Source: Prevotella herbatica (GTDB lineage: Bacteria > Bacteroidota > Bacteroidia > Bacteroidales > Bacteroidaceae). Taken from it: a stretch of 64,000 bases of DNA. Within the stretch, counting starts at the first letter, position 1; each line of letters starts with the position of its first letter. Location of the stretch: assembly GCF_017347605.1 (NCBI RefSeq), contig NZ_AP024484.1, positions 1,889,501 to 1,953,500 of the forward strand, in the 5' to 3' direction. The position numbers were made by a program, and so were the translations under genes. Below are positions 8,074-16,388 of the stretch, one piece after another. A model generated the notes under the pieces. The model did no database searches, was not told where the DNA came from, and saw only the letters and a program-made list of their open reading frames with translations.

Positions 8074-10413
8074 TTATTGATGTAGTAGATTAAGCTTATG
8101 TTGAGGTTTCAACACATCGCTTACTTTCTCGGTATATCCTTTTATGTTAAGTGTAGCCTGTCCTTTGATATCTTCAACGTTAGCGCCTACTTTAAACGTA
8201 TAAACTCCTGTATCAACTTTCCATTGACTTTCCGCTTCATCAAAGCTAGCAAGGTCACGTTTGTTGATAGTCATCTTCAAAGTTTGGCTTTGTCCAGCTT
8301 TAAGCATGTCGGTTTTAGCATAAGCTTTTAACTCTTTTGCTGGTTTTTCATAGCTACCTTTTGCTGCTGTGACATAAACCTGAGCAACTTCCTTACCGGC
8401 AACCTTTCCGGTGTTCTTTATGCTTACAGACACTTCAATCTTGTCTCCATGTTCCTTTACTGTAGGTTTGCCATATTCAAAAGTTGTATAGCTAAGTCCG
8501 TAACCGAAAGGATAAGCCACCTGCTTGCCAAATGTGTCGAAATATCTGTAACCTACGTATATATCCTCTTCGTGGTTTGTATAGTCAACTCCCTTCATTT
8601 GTCCGCTTGCAATTTTGTCTGTAAGGTTATAATAGTCTGGATTCTGCGGAAAATTCTTTGTTGAAGGTACGTCAGCTACGCTTATCGGCCATGTCATCGT
8701 TAAGTGTCCAGAAGGATTAGCCTTACCTGTCAGAACATCAGCTACGCTGTTTCCTCCTTCTTCTCCAGGTTGCCAAGCTACAAGAATAGCATCAGCACGA
8801 TCACGCCAAGAAGTCGTTTCCATCACACTTCCCGAGTTAATGATAACGATAACAGGTTTTCCTGCTGCGTGAAAAGCATCACTTACTCTAGAAATCATAC
8901 TCTTTTCGTTATCCGTAAGATTGAATTCACCTTCAATCTGTCTGTCAATGCCTTCGCCTGCTTGTCTGGCAATGGTAATAATAGCAGCGTCGGCACCTTT
9001 TATTTCGTGCTCAATGCATCGTTTTGTAATTTCAATCTCGTCAAGTTTAGGCTGCCCCTGATCAAGGAACCACATTTCTGGGTTTTTGTCAGCTTTCAGT
9101 TTTGCTGTCGCATATTTCACGTAGTTCTGATAAATCTCAGTAAGTTGTGGTGTTGTACCTATTCCTGCATTTTTAAGCCCGTTAAGCATATCCACAACAT
9201 AAGGTACGTTGACGCATCCTGAACCAAGACCACCGCTGAAAAAATCATAAGAGTTTACACCGAAAAGAGCAACGTTCTTGATATTTTTAAGAGGCAATGT
9301 GTGCCCATCATTCTTCAGCAATACCATTCCTTCTGTTGAGGCTTGGCGAGTAATCTGTGCATGAGCTTCAAGATCGGGCTTGTTAGAGTATTTATAGCCA
9401 TTGAATCTAGGTGTCTTGACAATATATTCCAGCATGTTTTTCACACATAGGTCTACATCATTGATGTCAAGTTTGCCAGCTTTAACAGCATTTACAATAT
9501 CTTCCACCTGTGCAGGATAACCAGGCATCATAAGGTCGTTGCCAGCAGCTACCTCACTTTCTATTGGCAGGTCTTTGCGCTTTCCAATCCAATCAGTCAT
9601 AACAATGCCTTTAAATCCCCAGTCATTGCGCAGAACATTGGTAAGTAATCCCTTGTTTCCTTGTGCGTATAAACCGTTAATCTTGTTGTATGACGACATA
9701 ACTGTCCATGGATTGCTATTGCGCACCATTATTTCAAAGCCTTTTAGATAAAGTTCACGCAGCGCACGTTGAGAAACTCTTTCATCAACACGCGTACGAT
9801 CACTCTCTTGGGAGTTGACAGCGAAGTGTTTTGCGCTCACGCCTATGCCTTGACTCTGTATTCCATTAACCATAGCAGTACCAATAGTACCAGTCACGAT
9901 AGGATCTTCACTATAGTATTCAAAGTTACGTCCACAGAGAGGACTTCTTTGTAAGTTCATTCCTGGACCAAGAATAACGTCTACTCCATATTCCAGAGCC
10001 TCGTTACCCATGGCTCTACCAACATTATATACAAGTGAAGTATTCCAAGTTGAAGCTAGACAAGTACCAACCGGAAATCCTGTAGCATAGAAAGTTTGAG
10101 TAGTACCTCCGCGGTGTGAGTCGATGTGGACTCCAGCTGGTCCATCAGCAACAACTGTTGCAGGAATGCCAAGTCTTGGAATGGCAACAGTAATTCCTGC
10201 AGCTCCTGCTACAATTTTCTTTTGGTGTCCAAGCATGGAACCTGATCCAACGAAGCCATCGTTGCCTCCACCTACGAGAAGTTGAGCTTTTTCTTCAAGA
10301 GTCATAGCCTTAATCACGCTGTCAATGTTCTTAGCATTGAGTTGAGGTGCATTTTGTGCAATCATTGTCGTTGATAATAATAAGGCTGTGCAGCCTATAA
10401 TGATTTTTTTCAT
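8074..10413 (-). CDS. GH3 beta-glucosidase/beta-xylosidase, secreted
   Basis: A 779-aa protein with a signal peptide (residues 1-19, TTMIAQ). The two-domain GH3 architecture is complete: an N-terminal TIM barrel with GPAGVHIDSHRGG, the KHFAVNSQESDRTRVDE loop and the nucleophile aspartate in GFKGIVMTDWIG, then the alpha/beta sandwich domain beginning around GMVLLKNDGHTLPLK. A C-terminal fibronectin-III-like domain starts after VGYRYFDTFGKQVAYPFGYG. Family members remove terminal glucose or xylose from oligosaccharides, in the periplasm. It has its own promoter and is convergent with the ABC genes, so it is a separate transcription unit from the xylan operon although functionally compatible with it. 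Exact sugar specificity cannot be read. Confidence 0.92.
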   Translation of the reverse strand: MKKIIIGCTALLLSTTMIAQNAPQLNAKNIDSVIKAMTLEEKAQLLVGGGNDGFVGSGSMLGHQKKIVAGAAGITVAIPRLGIPATVVADGPAGVHIDSHRGGTTQTFYATGFPVGTCLASTWNTSLVYNVGRAMGNEALEYGVDVILGPGMNLQRSPLCGRNFEYYSEDPIVTGTIGTAMVNGIQSQGIGVSAKHFAVNSQESDRTRVDERVSQRALRELYLKGFEIMVRNSNPWTVMSSYNKINGLYAQGNKGLLTNVLRNDWGFKGIVMTDWIGKRKDLPIESEVAAGNDLMMPGYPAQVEDIVNAVKAGKLDINDVDLCVKNMLEYIVKTPRFNGYKYSNKPDLEAHAQITRQASTEGMVLLKNDGHTLPLKNIKNVALFGVNSYDFFSGGLGSGCVNVPYVVDMLNGLKNAGIGTTPQLTEIYQNYVKYATAKLKADKNPEMWFLDQGQPKLDEIEITKRCIEHEIKGADAAIITIARQAGEGIDRQIEGEFNLTDNEKSMISRVSDAFHAAGKPVIVIINSGSVMETTSWRDRADAILVAWQPGEEGGNSVADVLTGKANPSGHLTMTWPISVADVPSTKNFPQNPDYYNLTDKIASGQMKGVDYTNHEEDIYVGYRYFDTFGKQVAYPFGYGLSYTTFEYGKPTVKEHGDKIEVSVSIKNTGKVAGKEVAQVYVTAAKGSYEKPAKELKAYAKTDMLKAGQSQTLKMTINKRDLASFDEAESQWKVDTGVYTFKVGANVEDIKGQATLNIKGYTEKVSDVLKPQHKLNLLHQ

Positions 10414-10440
10414 TTTAAGGTATTTTGTTGTTTAGCAGTG

Positions 10441-10472
10441 CAAATATAGTATTATTTATTTCATATACCAAA
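10441..10472 (-). promoter_or_regulatory. Promoter of the GH3 gene
   Basis: On the minus strand TTTG (10469-10472) and TATATTTG (10441-10448) are 20 bp apart. The start would fall near 10435, about 20 nt upstream of the ATG at 10413. Confidence 0.55.
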
Positions 10473-10668
10473 TTTGAATATGCTATTTGTTAGTATTTAT
10501 AACCAATGATACATATATTATTAACAGATGTAGCATGTTTGATAGTATATGCGTTAACATACTGACAGACAAAGCAATGAATAGTATTTTTAGATAGTAT
10601 ATATATCTTGCAAAAACGAGCTGTTTCTGATTTATAATATGGTGTTGTTAAATGTTTACAATATTTTT
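10473..10668. other. AT-rich intergenic stretch between divergent genes
   Basis: The 359-bp gap between the GH3 gene and the CD225-like gene holds a promoter at each side. The middle is AT-rich, with no ORF, hairpin or repeat that I can support. Confidence 0.5.
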
Positions 10669-10700
10669 ATTGGTATTATTGAATATTTTGCTTATATTTG
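10669..10700 (+). promoter_or_regulatory. Promoter of the CD225/DUF2752/TM2 cassette
   Basis: TATATTTG at 10693-10700 fits the -7 consensus. ATTG at 10669-10672 with 20-bp spacing is an imperfect -33. The leader to the ATG at 10773 would be about 66 nt. Confidence 0.45.
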
Positions 10701-10772
10701 CAAACTAACAATGAGAAATACATATTAAAAATGATTTACTTATTGATTAACGACTAAACTAATTGTAATAAT

Positions 10773-11096
10773 ATGGAACAAAATTTTGATTCAAACGAGC
10801 ATGTAGTTGAACAGACCACAGAACATGAAAATTCACAAGAGCATGTAATCGTAAAACCAGCTAATAATCTTGTGTTAGCTATTTTAACAACAATATGCTG
10901 TTGCCTTCCTTTTGGTATTGTAGCCATAATAAAGGCAAGTCAGGTAAATAATCTTTTTATACTGAAACAATATGCGGCTGCGCAGGCTTCTGCTGATGAG
11001 GCTAAAAAGTGGAGCTATATTGGTATAGCTACAGGATTGGTCGTATCTATAATATATTTATTGTTTAACCTTGCATGTCATTCTCTAACGAGATAA
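10773..11096 (+). CDS. CD225/dispanin family small membrane protein
   Basis: A 107-aa protein with an acidic N-terminus (residues 1-35), a first hydrophobic segment with a double cysteine (LAILTTICCCLPFGIVAII), the conserved loop with KASQVNNLF and AQASADEAKKWSYIG, and a second hydrophobic segment (residues 80-103). This is the two-helix layout of the CD225/dispanin domain, the family that includes eukaryotic IFITM proteins. The bacterial role is not established. It is the first gene of a three-gene cassette with DUF2752 and TM2 proteins, 19 bp apart each, so a shared membrane function is likely. Confidence 0.8.
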   Translation: MEQNFDSNEHVVEQTTEHENSQEHVIVKPANNLVLAILTTICCCLPFGIVAIIKASQVNNLFILKQYAAAQASADEAKKWSYIGIATGLVVSIIYLLFNLACHSLTR

Positions 11097-11115
11097 TCAT
11101 TACTTTGATAATATA

Positions 11116-11487
11116 TTGAGAAATCTTGGCATCGTAATAATCATTTTGGCTGTAGTTTTATTGGGACTTTATTTTCTCAATCCTTGCAGCTATTGGTTTA
11201 TGCCAAAATGCCCTTTTAAGTTGATTACGGGGCTTAGTTGTCCTGGTTGTGGAATACAGCGTTTTATCTATTCGATGCTTCATGGACATTGGCACGAGGC
11301 GATAGCTTATAATTACTATTTGGCATATTCATTGCCCTATGCGTCCCTATTTGCCATTGCATGGATAATGCCACAAGGAAAGGCGAAGGAAAGACTTTCT
11401 GATATTATTGAAAACAGATATGTCGTATGGTTTTATATCATAACATTCTTCCTATGGCTTATAATTAGGAATATTCTAAAAATATAA
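11116..11487 (+). CDS. DUF2752 domain membrane protein
   Basis: A 123-aa protein with three hydrophobic segments. The hallmark is CPFKLITGLSCPGCGIQR (residues about 33-50), the cysteine- and glycine-rich motif of DUF2752, followed by HGHWHEAIAYNYY. The start is TTG at 11116: the in-frame stop at 11086-11088 and the absence of any ATG before residue 29, which would cut off the first membrane helix, leave no better choice. Function is unknown; it sits between the CD225-like and TM2 genes on the same strand. Confidence 0.75.
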   Translation: MRNLGIVIIILAVVLLGLYFLNPCSYWFMPKCPFKLITGLSCPGCGIQRFIYSMLHGHWHEAIAYNYYLAYSLPYASLFAIAWIMPQGKAKERLSDIIENRYVVWFYIITFFLWLIIRNILKI

Positions 11488-11506
11488 TATTATAACAATA
11501 TAACAA

Positions 11507-11836
11507 ATGGAAGCAGACCAAAAAACTCAGTTGATGGCACTCTATAGCAATAGATTTCCAGTAACTGCCATTAATGAAGTTAACGATAAGTTAGATAACT
11601 TGGATTACAGCTTTGCCTGTGCATATCTAGCTCAGATGAAGGATCCAACTATAGCTTTGATTTTATCTATTCTTGTTGGTGCCTATGGGGTAGACAGAAT
11701 ATATGTAGGTGATGTAGGACTAGGAATATTAAAGCTCTTGACATGTGGAGGATTAGGTATCTGGTGGATTGTAGATTTGTTCTATATCAGTGACCTTACA
11801 AGGACAAAAAATTATGAAACTCTGATGATGATGTAA
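11507..11836 (+). CDS. TM2 domain protein
   Basis: A 109-aa protein. The N-terminal half is soluble and helical. From residue about 44 the TM2 domain follows: KDPTIALILSILVGAYGVDR, then YVGDVGLGILKLLT and GGLGIWWIVDLFYI, with two membrane helices and the conserved D-R-F/Y and W-x-x-D features. The role of TM2 proteins in bacteria is unknown. It closes the three-gene cassette, and a strong hairpin terminator follows within 60 bp. Confidence 0.82.
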   Translation: MEADQKTQLMALYSNRFPVTAINEVNDKLDNLDYSFACAYLAQMKDPTIALILSILVGAYGVDRIYVGDVGLGILKLLTCGGLGIWWIVDLFYISDLTRTKNYETLMMM

Positions 11837-11894
11837 TTTCTTTGACCAATCTGACAAAAAATCTGATAAGTTCAAACAACTTATTTAATAGCAA

Positions 11895-11939
11895 CCTTTT
11901 CTGGCTAAGGGCACAACTCTTAACCAGAAAAAGTTTTTT
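11895..11939 (+). terminator. Rho-independent terminator after the TM2 gene
   Basis: A long stem joins CTTTTCTGGCTAAG (from 11896) with CTTAACCAGAAAAAG (to 11933) around a short loop, followed by a run of T from 11934. It separates the cassette from repeat copy 1. Confidence 0.8.
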
Positions 11940-12408
11940 AATGCCATAACTTTCTTATTTGCGGGGTGGGTGACATTAACGGGATAAAAATGTTTGAGTC
12001 TAGATTCCTTTGTGGTAATTTAATTTTTGTACATTTTGGCTGTCTTCTCTGCATTTTTTAGTGTTTTTAGCTACGTAGCTACGGCATCTCTTGCAATGCC
12101 TATAAACACTGGGAAAAACGATACGTAGCTAGGTCAATTTAGCTTCGATGAGCTACGTCTTAGCTACGTTACTATTTCTGTGCATATATAATGTACGTAC
12201 ACACACGCGCACACTTAGGGTTTTGAAAAACATAAGTGTCGAAGTGTCAACATAATGAATATCACTATTTTATCGACGAATTTGATTAAATAAAGTGACG
12301 GTGATTTGACGGTCAAATATCGGATTTTACATGCGTTTCTATATAGAAACACAACTAGTTCCATATAGAAATGCAAACGTTCCTACGATGTTTCGCCTCC
12401 TATTACTT

Positions 12409-12496
12409 CGTAAAACGCAATGCAATATAACGTAAAACGCAATGCAAAACATCGCAAAACGCCTCGTAATTCTTCGTAAAACGCAATGCGAAATGA
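12409..12496 (+). repeat. 22-bp tandem array in repeat copy 1
   Basis: Four units start at 12409, 12431, 12453 and 12475, exactly 22 bp apart, with core CGTAAAACGCAATGC. A more degenerate unit precedes at about 12386. The period equals two DNA helical turns, as expected of repeated protein-binding sites on one face of the helix. Confidence 0.85.
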
Positions 12497-12701
12497 AGAA
12501 AAACCTCCCTCATATTTTACCGACAAATAGCCGACACTTAATACCACTTGAAAAGTATTCTAACAAATTGAGGCTCAATGGATAGACACTTCGACACTTG
12601 TTTTTACGAAAAACCCAGAGTATGCGCATACGTGCGCACGTGTATTATGATGTATAGCACCCAGTAGTTTAAACTTTGGCTAACAGGCTAACCTAAATCT
12701 G

Positions 12702-12733
12702 ATTGCATGGACAAAATTTTTGCTGTATCTTTG
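12702..12733 (+). promoter_or_regulatory. Conserved promoter-like signature in repeat copy 1
   Basis: ATTG (12702-12705) and TATCTTTG (12726-12733) are 20 bp apart. The same pair with the same spacing is present in copies 2 and 3. A transcript would begin near 12739 and run outward through the TAGCTACG-rich arm. It would exclude the start codon of the short ORF at 12707, which favours a non-coding RNA, if it is transcribed at all. Confidence 0.4.
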
Positions 12734-13058
12734 CCGAGAATTCAGCGGAATTCAGCAGAATATTTAAACAAGCTTGATAATTCTGCTTTCGTTTACAGCA
12801 TCAATTTAAACATCCTCAGTTCTTCTGCTGCAGCTGACGTTTCTTTGACAAATTCACTCATAGAATACATTTCATCGTTAAAACAGCACAAGTAGACGTA
12901 GCTAGAACGTAGCTTGCCGTAGCTAAATTCTATAAGCTACGTTTCGTTACCCTTCTGTTTATAGGCTTTGCGAGAGATGCCGTAGCTTCGTAGCTAAATA
13001 AAACAAAAACGCAGGGAAGACACCCTTACTCTTGCATTAAGAGTCACTAAAATAGTAA

Positions 13059-13451
13059 TTAAATGCTAACTTTTTGACTCATAATGAAGTTCATCTTGTT
13101 TCTGCGGTCAAAAGAGAAAGTTCCGCTGTTGTGCTCAAGATAATCAAAAAGTTTGTAGGCTTTGTCAAGAAGTAGATCTGATTCAGGCTTTGAATACATG
13201 CGTGCCTCACTGTAACATAGTTCAGCAAGCATCTCAATCTTGCCAATTCTGTGTTCTTCATCAACTCCAGCAAGAGCATCAAGTGCTTCGTCTACTGTTG
13301 CAGTATGATAAAAAGTATAAGGACCAACGTATTTATCGTAAAGAGTTTGTATCTCCTTGCGTCTAGCTTCAATTTCTGGTTTCTCCAACATTCTCTCAAG
13401 TGCTGCCATAAACTCTTGTATAAGGCGCATGATGTAATCTCTTTCTAACAT
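13059..13451 (-). CDS. Small helical protein of unknown function
   Basis: A 130-aa protein starting [14 protein letters not shown]. An upstream in-frame ATG at 13619 would lie inside gpmI on the other strand and adds a basic, low-complexity stretch, so the start at 13451 is preferred. The sequence is charged and predicted mostly helical ([38 protein letters not shown]), with no signal peptide or membrane segment. The N-terminus recalls DUF6483 proteins, but I cannot confirm that. It diverges from gpmI with 118 bp between starts, and repeat copy 1 abuts its 3' end. Confidence 0.7.
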   Translation of the reverse strand: MLERDYIMRLIQEFMAALERMLEKPEIEARRKEIQTLYDKYVGPYTFYHTATVDEALDALAGVDEEHRIGKIEMLAELCYSEARMYSKPESDLLLDKAYKLFDYLEHNSGTFSFDRRNKMNFIMSQKVSI

Positions 13452-13503
13452 AGATAATATTAATTTTAATTTTGTTTTCGGCTGCAAATATATGAAATAT
13501 ATT

Positions 13504-13534
13504 TTTGGTAATTCACTCCTTATTCGTATTTTTG
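13504..13534 (+). promoter_or_regulatory. Promoter of the gpmI operon
   Basis: TTTG (13504-13507) and TATTTTTG (13527-13534) are exactly 19 bp apart, a textbook Bacteroidetes promoter. The start near 13540 rules out the upstream ATG at 13492 and supports the ATG at 13570 for gpmI. Confidence 0.7.
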
Positions 13535-13569
13535 CATTTGAAATTCGAATTTTAAGTTTATTATATTTT

Positions 13570-15093
13570 ATGGCAAAGAAAGCTTTATTGATGATTCTCG
13601 ATGGATGGGGAATCGGCAAACATGGTAAGGGTGACGTTATTTATAATACCCCAACTCCTTATCTTGATTATCTTACAGCAGTTTCTGCACACTCTCAGCT
13701 ACAGACTTCAGGTGAAGATGTTGGTCTGCCAGAGGGACAGATGGGTAACTCTGAAGTAGGTCACCTTAATATTGGCGCAGGTCGTATTGTTTATCAGGAT
13801 CTTGTTAAGATTAACAAGGCTTGTCAAAGTGGTGACATTCTAAAGAATAAAGAAATTATAAACGCATATAGCTACGCACAGAAGACAGGTAAGAAGCTTC
13901 ATTTGATGGGTCTTACTAGTTCTGGTGGTGTACACTCTTCTCTTGATCATCTTTATAAGTTGATAGAGATTGGCAAGGAATACAATCTGAAAGATGTATA
14001 TGTTCACTGTTTTATGGATGGTCGCGATACTGATCCAAAGAGCGGTAAAGGATTTATTGAGCAGGTTGATAATTGTTGTAAAAACAATGGCGCTCACATC
14101 GCAAGTGTTATTGGTCGTTTTTATGCTATGGACCGTGATAAGCGTTGGAACCGTGTTAAAGAGGCTTATGACTTGCTAGTAAAAGGTGAGGGTAAGCAGT
14201 CTGACGATATGGTTAAGGCTATGCAGGAAAGTTATGACGAGGGCGTAACTGACGAGTTTATCAAGGCTATCAATAACTCTAAGGTTGACGGAACTATCAG
14301 CGATGGTGATGTTGTTATCTTCATCAACTACCGTAACGACCGTGCAAAGGAATTAACACAGGTTCTTACTCAGCAGGATATGCCTGAAGAGGGTATGCAG
14401 ACCGTAAAGAACTTGCAGTATTATTGCATGACTCCTTATGATTCAAGTTTCAAGGGTGTTCACATTTTATTCCCTAAGGAAAATGTTGAGGATACTCTTG
14501 GTGAATATCTTTCTAAAAGCGGTAAGAAGCAACTTCACACAGCAGAGACTGAAAAGTATGCTCATGTAACATTCTTCTTTAATGGTGGTCGCGAGACTCC
14601 ATACGAGGGTGAGGACAGAATCTTGGTTCCTTCTCCAAAGGTTGCTACTTATGACTTGAAGCCAGAGATGAGTGCTTTTGAAGTTAAGGATAAATTGGTT
14701 GCTGCTATCAATGAGAGCAAGTATGACTTTATTGTTGTAAACTTCGCAAATGGTGATATGGTAGGCCACACTGGTATATACAATGCAATTGCTAAGGCTG
14801 TATGGGCGGTAGACAACTGTGTGAAAGAGGTTGTTGAGGCTGCAAAGGCTAATGACTATGAGGCTGTGATTATCGCAGACCATGGTAATGCTGATAATGC
14901 GATAAACGAGGATGGTACTCCAAACACAGCGCACTCTCTGAACCCAGTTCCTTTCATTTATGTTACAGATAATAATTCTGCAACTGTAAAGGACGGTCGT
15001 CTTGCGGATGTTGCTCCTTCTCTTCTTCATATAATGGGAATGGAACAGCCTTCAGATATGACTGGTGAAAATCTTATTTCTGACAATAAGTAA
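13570..15093 (+). CDS. gpmI: 2,3-bisphosphoglycerate-independent phosphoglycerate mutase
   Basis: A 507-aa cytoplasmic enzyme of the alkaline phosphatase superfamily that interconverts 3- and 2-phosphoglycerate in glycolysis using two Mn2+ ions. The start [14 protein letters not shown] is chosen because the promoter lies inside the longer frame. The metal-binding aspartate is in LDGWG, the phosphorylated serine in [17 protein letters not shown], and later ligands in [23 protein letters not shown] and [10 protein letters not shown]. Length and motifs are standard. It heads an operon with ung (8 bp) and the DUF3109 gene. Confidence 0.97.
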   Translation: MAKKALLMILDGWGIGKHGKGDVIYNTPTPYLDYLTAVSAHSQLQTSGEDVGLPEGQMGNSEVGHLNIGAGRIVYQDLVKINKACQSGDILKNKEIINAYSYAQKTGKKLHLMGLTSSGGVHSSLDHLYKLIEIGKEYNLKDVYVHCFMDGRDTDPKSGKGFIEQVDNCCKNNGAHIASVIGRFYAMDRDKRWNRVKEAYDLLVKGEGKQSDDMVKAMQESYDEGVTDEFIKAINNSKVDGTISDGDVVIFINYRNDRAKELTQVLTQQDMPEEGMQTVKNLQYYCMTPYDSSFKGVHILFPKENVEDTLGEYLSKSGKKQLHTAETEKYAHVTFFFNGGRETPYEGEDRILVPSPKVATYDLKPEMSAFEVKDKLVAAINESKYDFIVVNFANGDMVGHTGIYNAIAKAVWAVDNCVKEVVEAAKANDYEAVIIADHGNADNAINEDGTPNTAHSLNPVPFIYVTDNNSATVKDGRLADVAPSLLHIMGMEQPSDMTGENLISDNK

Positions 15094-15101
15094 TTGTTAT
15101 T

Positions 15102-15767
15102 ATGGATGTAAAGATTGAAGAAAGTTGGAGAAAGTATCTTGGTGAAGAGTTTGACAAGCAGTATTTTGTTAATCTCACATCAATGGTACGTGATGAATAT
15201 CTGCATGGAGAATGTTATCCTCCTGGACATTTGATATTCAATGCCTTCAATCTTTGCCCATTCGATAAAGTGAAGGTGGTGATAATAGGTCAGGATCCAT
15301 ATCATGAACCTGGTCAGGCTATGGGATTGAGCTTTTCTGTTCCTGATGGCGTTGTTATGCCACCTTCACTTATTAATATTTTTAAGGAGATCCAGATGGA
15401 CCTAGGAAAGCCTATGCCGAAAACTGGAGATCTGACAAGATGGGTGGACCAAGGAGTGTTGCTGCTTAATGCAACGCTGACTGTAAAAGCTCACATGGCG
15501 AATAGTCATCAGCGACTTGGCTGGACGGAATTTACTGATGCGGCTATAAAGGCTCTTAGCGACAATCGTGAAGGATTGGTGTTTATGCTTTGGGGTGGTT
15601 TTGCTCGTGGAAAGAAATATCTTATTGATAATAGCAAACATTTTGTATTGGAATGTGTGCATCCGTCTCCACTATCAGCCAATCGTGGTGGATGGTTTGG
15701 TAACCATCAGTTTTCAAAATGTAATGAATATCTAGTAAGTAGGGGAGAGACTCCTGTGGAATGGTGA
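15102..15767 (+). CDS. ung: Uracil-DNA glycosylase
   Basis: A 221-aa family 1 uracil-DNA glycosylase that removes uracil from DNA to start base excision repair. The water-activating motif VIIGQDPYHEPGQAMGLSF and the DNA-intercalation motif HPSPLSANRGGWFGNHQFS are complete. The gene lies 8 bp after gpmI and is probably co-transcribed with it. Together with dut and dgt elsewhere in the window it belongs to the cell's control of uracil and nucleotide pools, though they are not in one operon. Confidence 0.97.
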   Translation: MDVKIEESWRKYLGEEFDKQYFVNLTSMVRDEYLHGECYPPGHLIFNAFNLCPFDKVKVVIIGQDPYHEPGQAMGLSFSVPDGVVMPPSLINIFKEIQMDLGKPMPKTGDLTRWVDQGVLLLNATLTVKAHMANSHQRLGWTEFTDAAIKALSDNREGLVFMLWGGFARGKKYLIDNSKHFVLECVHPSPLSANRGGWFGNHQFSKCNEYLVSRGETPVEW

Positions 15768-15800
15768 TATTCGCAAATATTCGGATAACGGTTTAAATCT

Positions 15801-16388
15801 ATGGATGATTTACATATAGTTCAGGTGGGAAACGTATTGGTTTCTCCCGATATATTCACAGAAAATTTTTGTTGTGATCTTGATAAGTGTAAAGGTCAAT
15901 GCTGTGTTGAAGGAGATGCTGGTGCCCCAGTTACTCTTGATGAGATAGGGGGGATTGAGGATTCGCTAGACACAGTGTGGAAAGACATGAGCGCATCTGC
16001 CCAAGCTATTGTGGACAAGCAAGGAGTTGCGTATGTTGACCAGGAAGGAGACTTGGTGACGAGTATCGTAAATGGAAAGGATTGTGTTTTTACTTGCTAT
16101 GAGAACGGGTGCTGTTTATGTGCATTAGAAAGAGCTTATCGTGCTAAAAAAACAGATTTTGTGAAGCCTATATCGTGTGCACTTTATCCTATAAGGGTTA
16201 AGGAGTTTAAAAATGGCACTGTAGGAATAAATTATAACCGTTGGGATGTGTGCAAGGATGCTGTGGTAAAAGGTAGAGAACTTAATCTTCCTGTTTACAA
16301 GTTTCTTGAAGGACCTCTTACACGTCGTTTTGGTGCAGAATGGTATGCCGAATTATGTGAGGTGGCGGAACAATTGAAAAAGATGTAG
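15801..16388 (+). CDS. DUF3109 family cysteine-rich protein
   Basis: A 195-aa protein starting MDDLHIVQVGNVLVSPDIF. The N-terminal cysteine cluster CCDLDKCKGQCCVEGDAG (residues about 25-42) and a second set (CVFTCYENGCCLCALE, then SCALYPIRV) are the hallmarks of DUF3109. They resemble the zinc- or iron-binding CxxCxxxCC clusters of YkgJ-type proteins. Biochemical function is unknown. It follows ung by 33 bp. Its stop codon lies in the stem of a hairpin shared with the convergent AraC gene. Confidence 0.85.
   Translation: MDDLHIVQVGNVLVSPDIFTENFCCDLDKCKGQCCVEGDAGAPVTLDEIGGIEDSLDTVWKDMSASAQAIVDKQGVAYVDQEGDLVTSIVNGKDCVFTCYENGCCLCALERAYRAKKTDFVKPISCALYPIRVKEFKNGTVGINYNRWDVCKDAVVKGRELNLPVYKFLEGPLTRRFGAEWYAELCEVAEQLKKM

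Larger units (their letters stand above)
12003..13053 (+). repeat. Long palindromic (foldback) repeat, copy 1
   Basis: About 1.05 kb of non-coding DNA present three times in this window (this copy in one orientation, 42411-43463 and 59722-60781 in the other). The ends are imperfect inverted repeats of about 170 bp rich in TAGCTACG. Inside are GTGTC boxes (12234-12248 and, inverted, 12585-12599), a G/C/A/T-alternating block with ACACACGCGCACAC (12200s) matched by GTGCGCACGTG (12630s), palindromes ATTTGACGGTCAAAT (12304-12318) and GTTTCTATATAGAAAC (12335-12350), and a 22-bp array (12409-12496). The right arm contains an extra block of about 250 bp (12643-12895) with a promoter-like signature. 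It lies between the ends of two convergent genes. No transposase is present; a non-autonomous mobile element or a structural DNA/RNA element are both possible. Confidence 0.85.

Noticed and set aside
8704..9222. 172-aa ORF antisense to the GH3 gene
   Set aside because: Shadow of a well-supported coding sequence with no recognisable domain.
12409..12496. 22-bp array as a CRISPR array
   Set aside because: Units adjoin without spacers, no cas genes are near, and the array sits inside a dispersed element.
12707..12895. 62-aa ORF in repeat copy 1, with a relative in copy 2
   Set aside because: Amino-acid-changing differences dominate and copy 3 has an early stop, so it is not listed as a gene.
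13492..13569. Longer N-terminus of gpmI
   Set aside because: The promoter (13504-13534) lies within it and the family starts at MAKKALLM.
14467..15030. 187-aa ORF antisense to gpmI
   Set aside because: Fully inside a conserved enzyme gene, no family resemblance, cysteine- and isoleucine-rich shadow translation.
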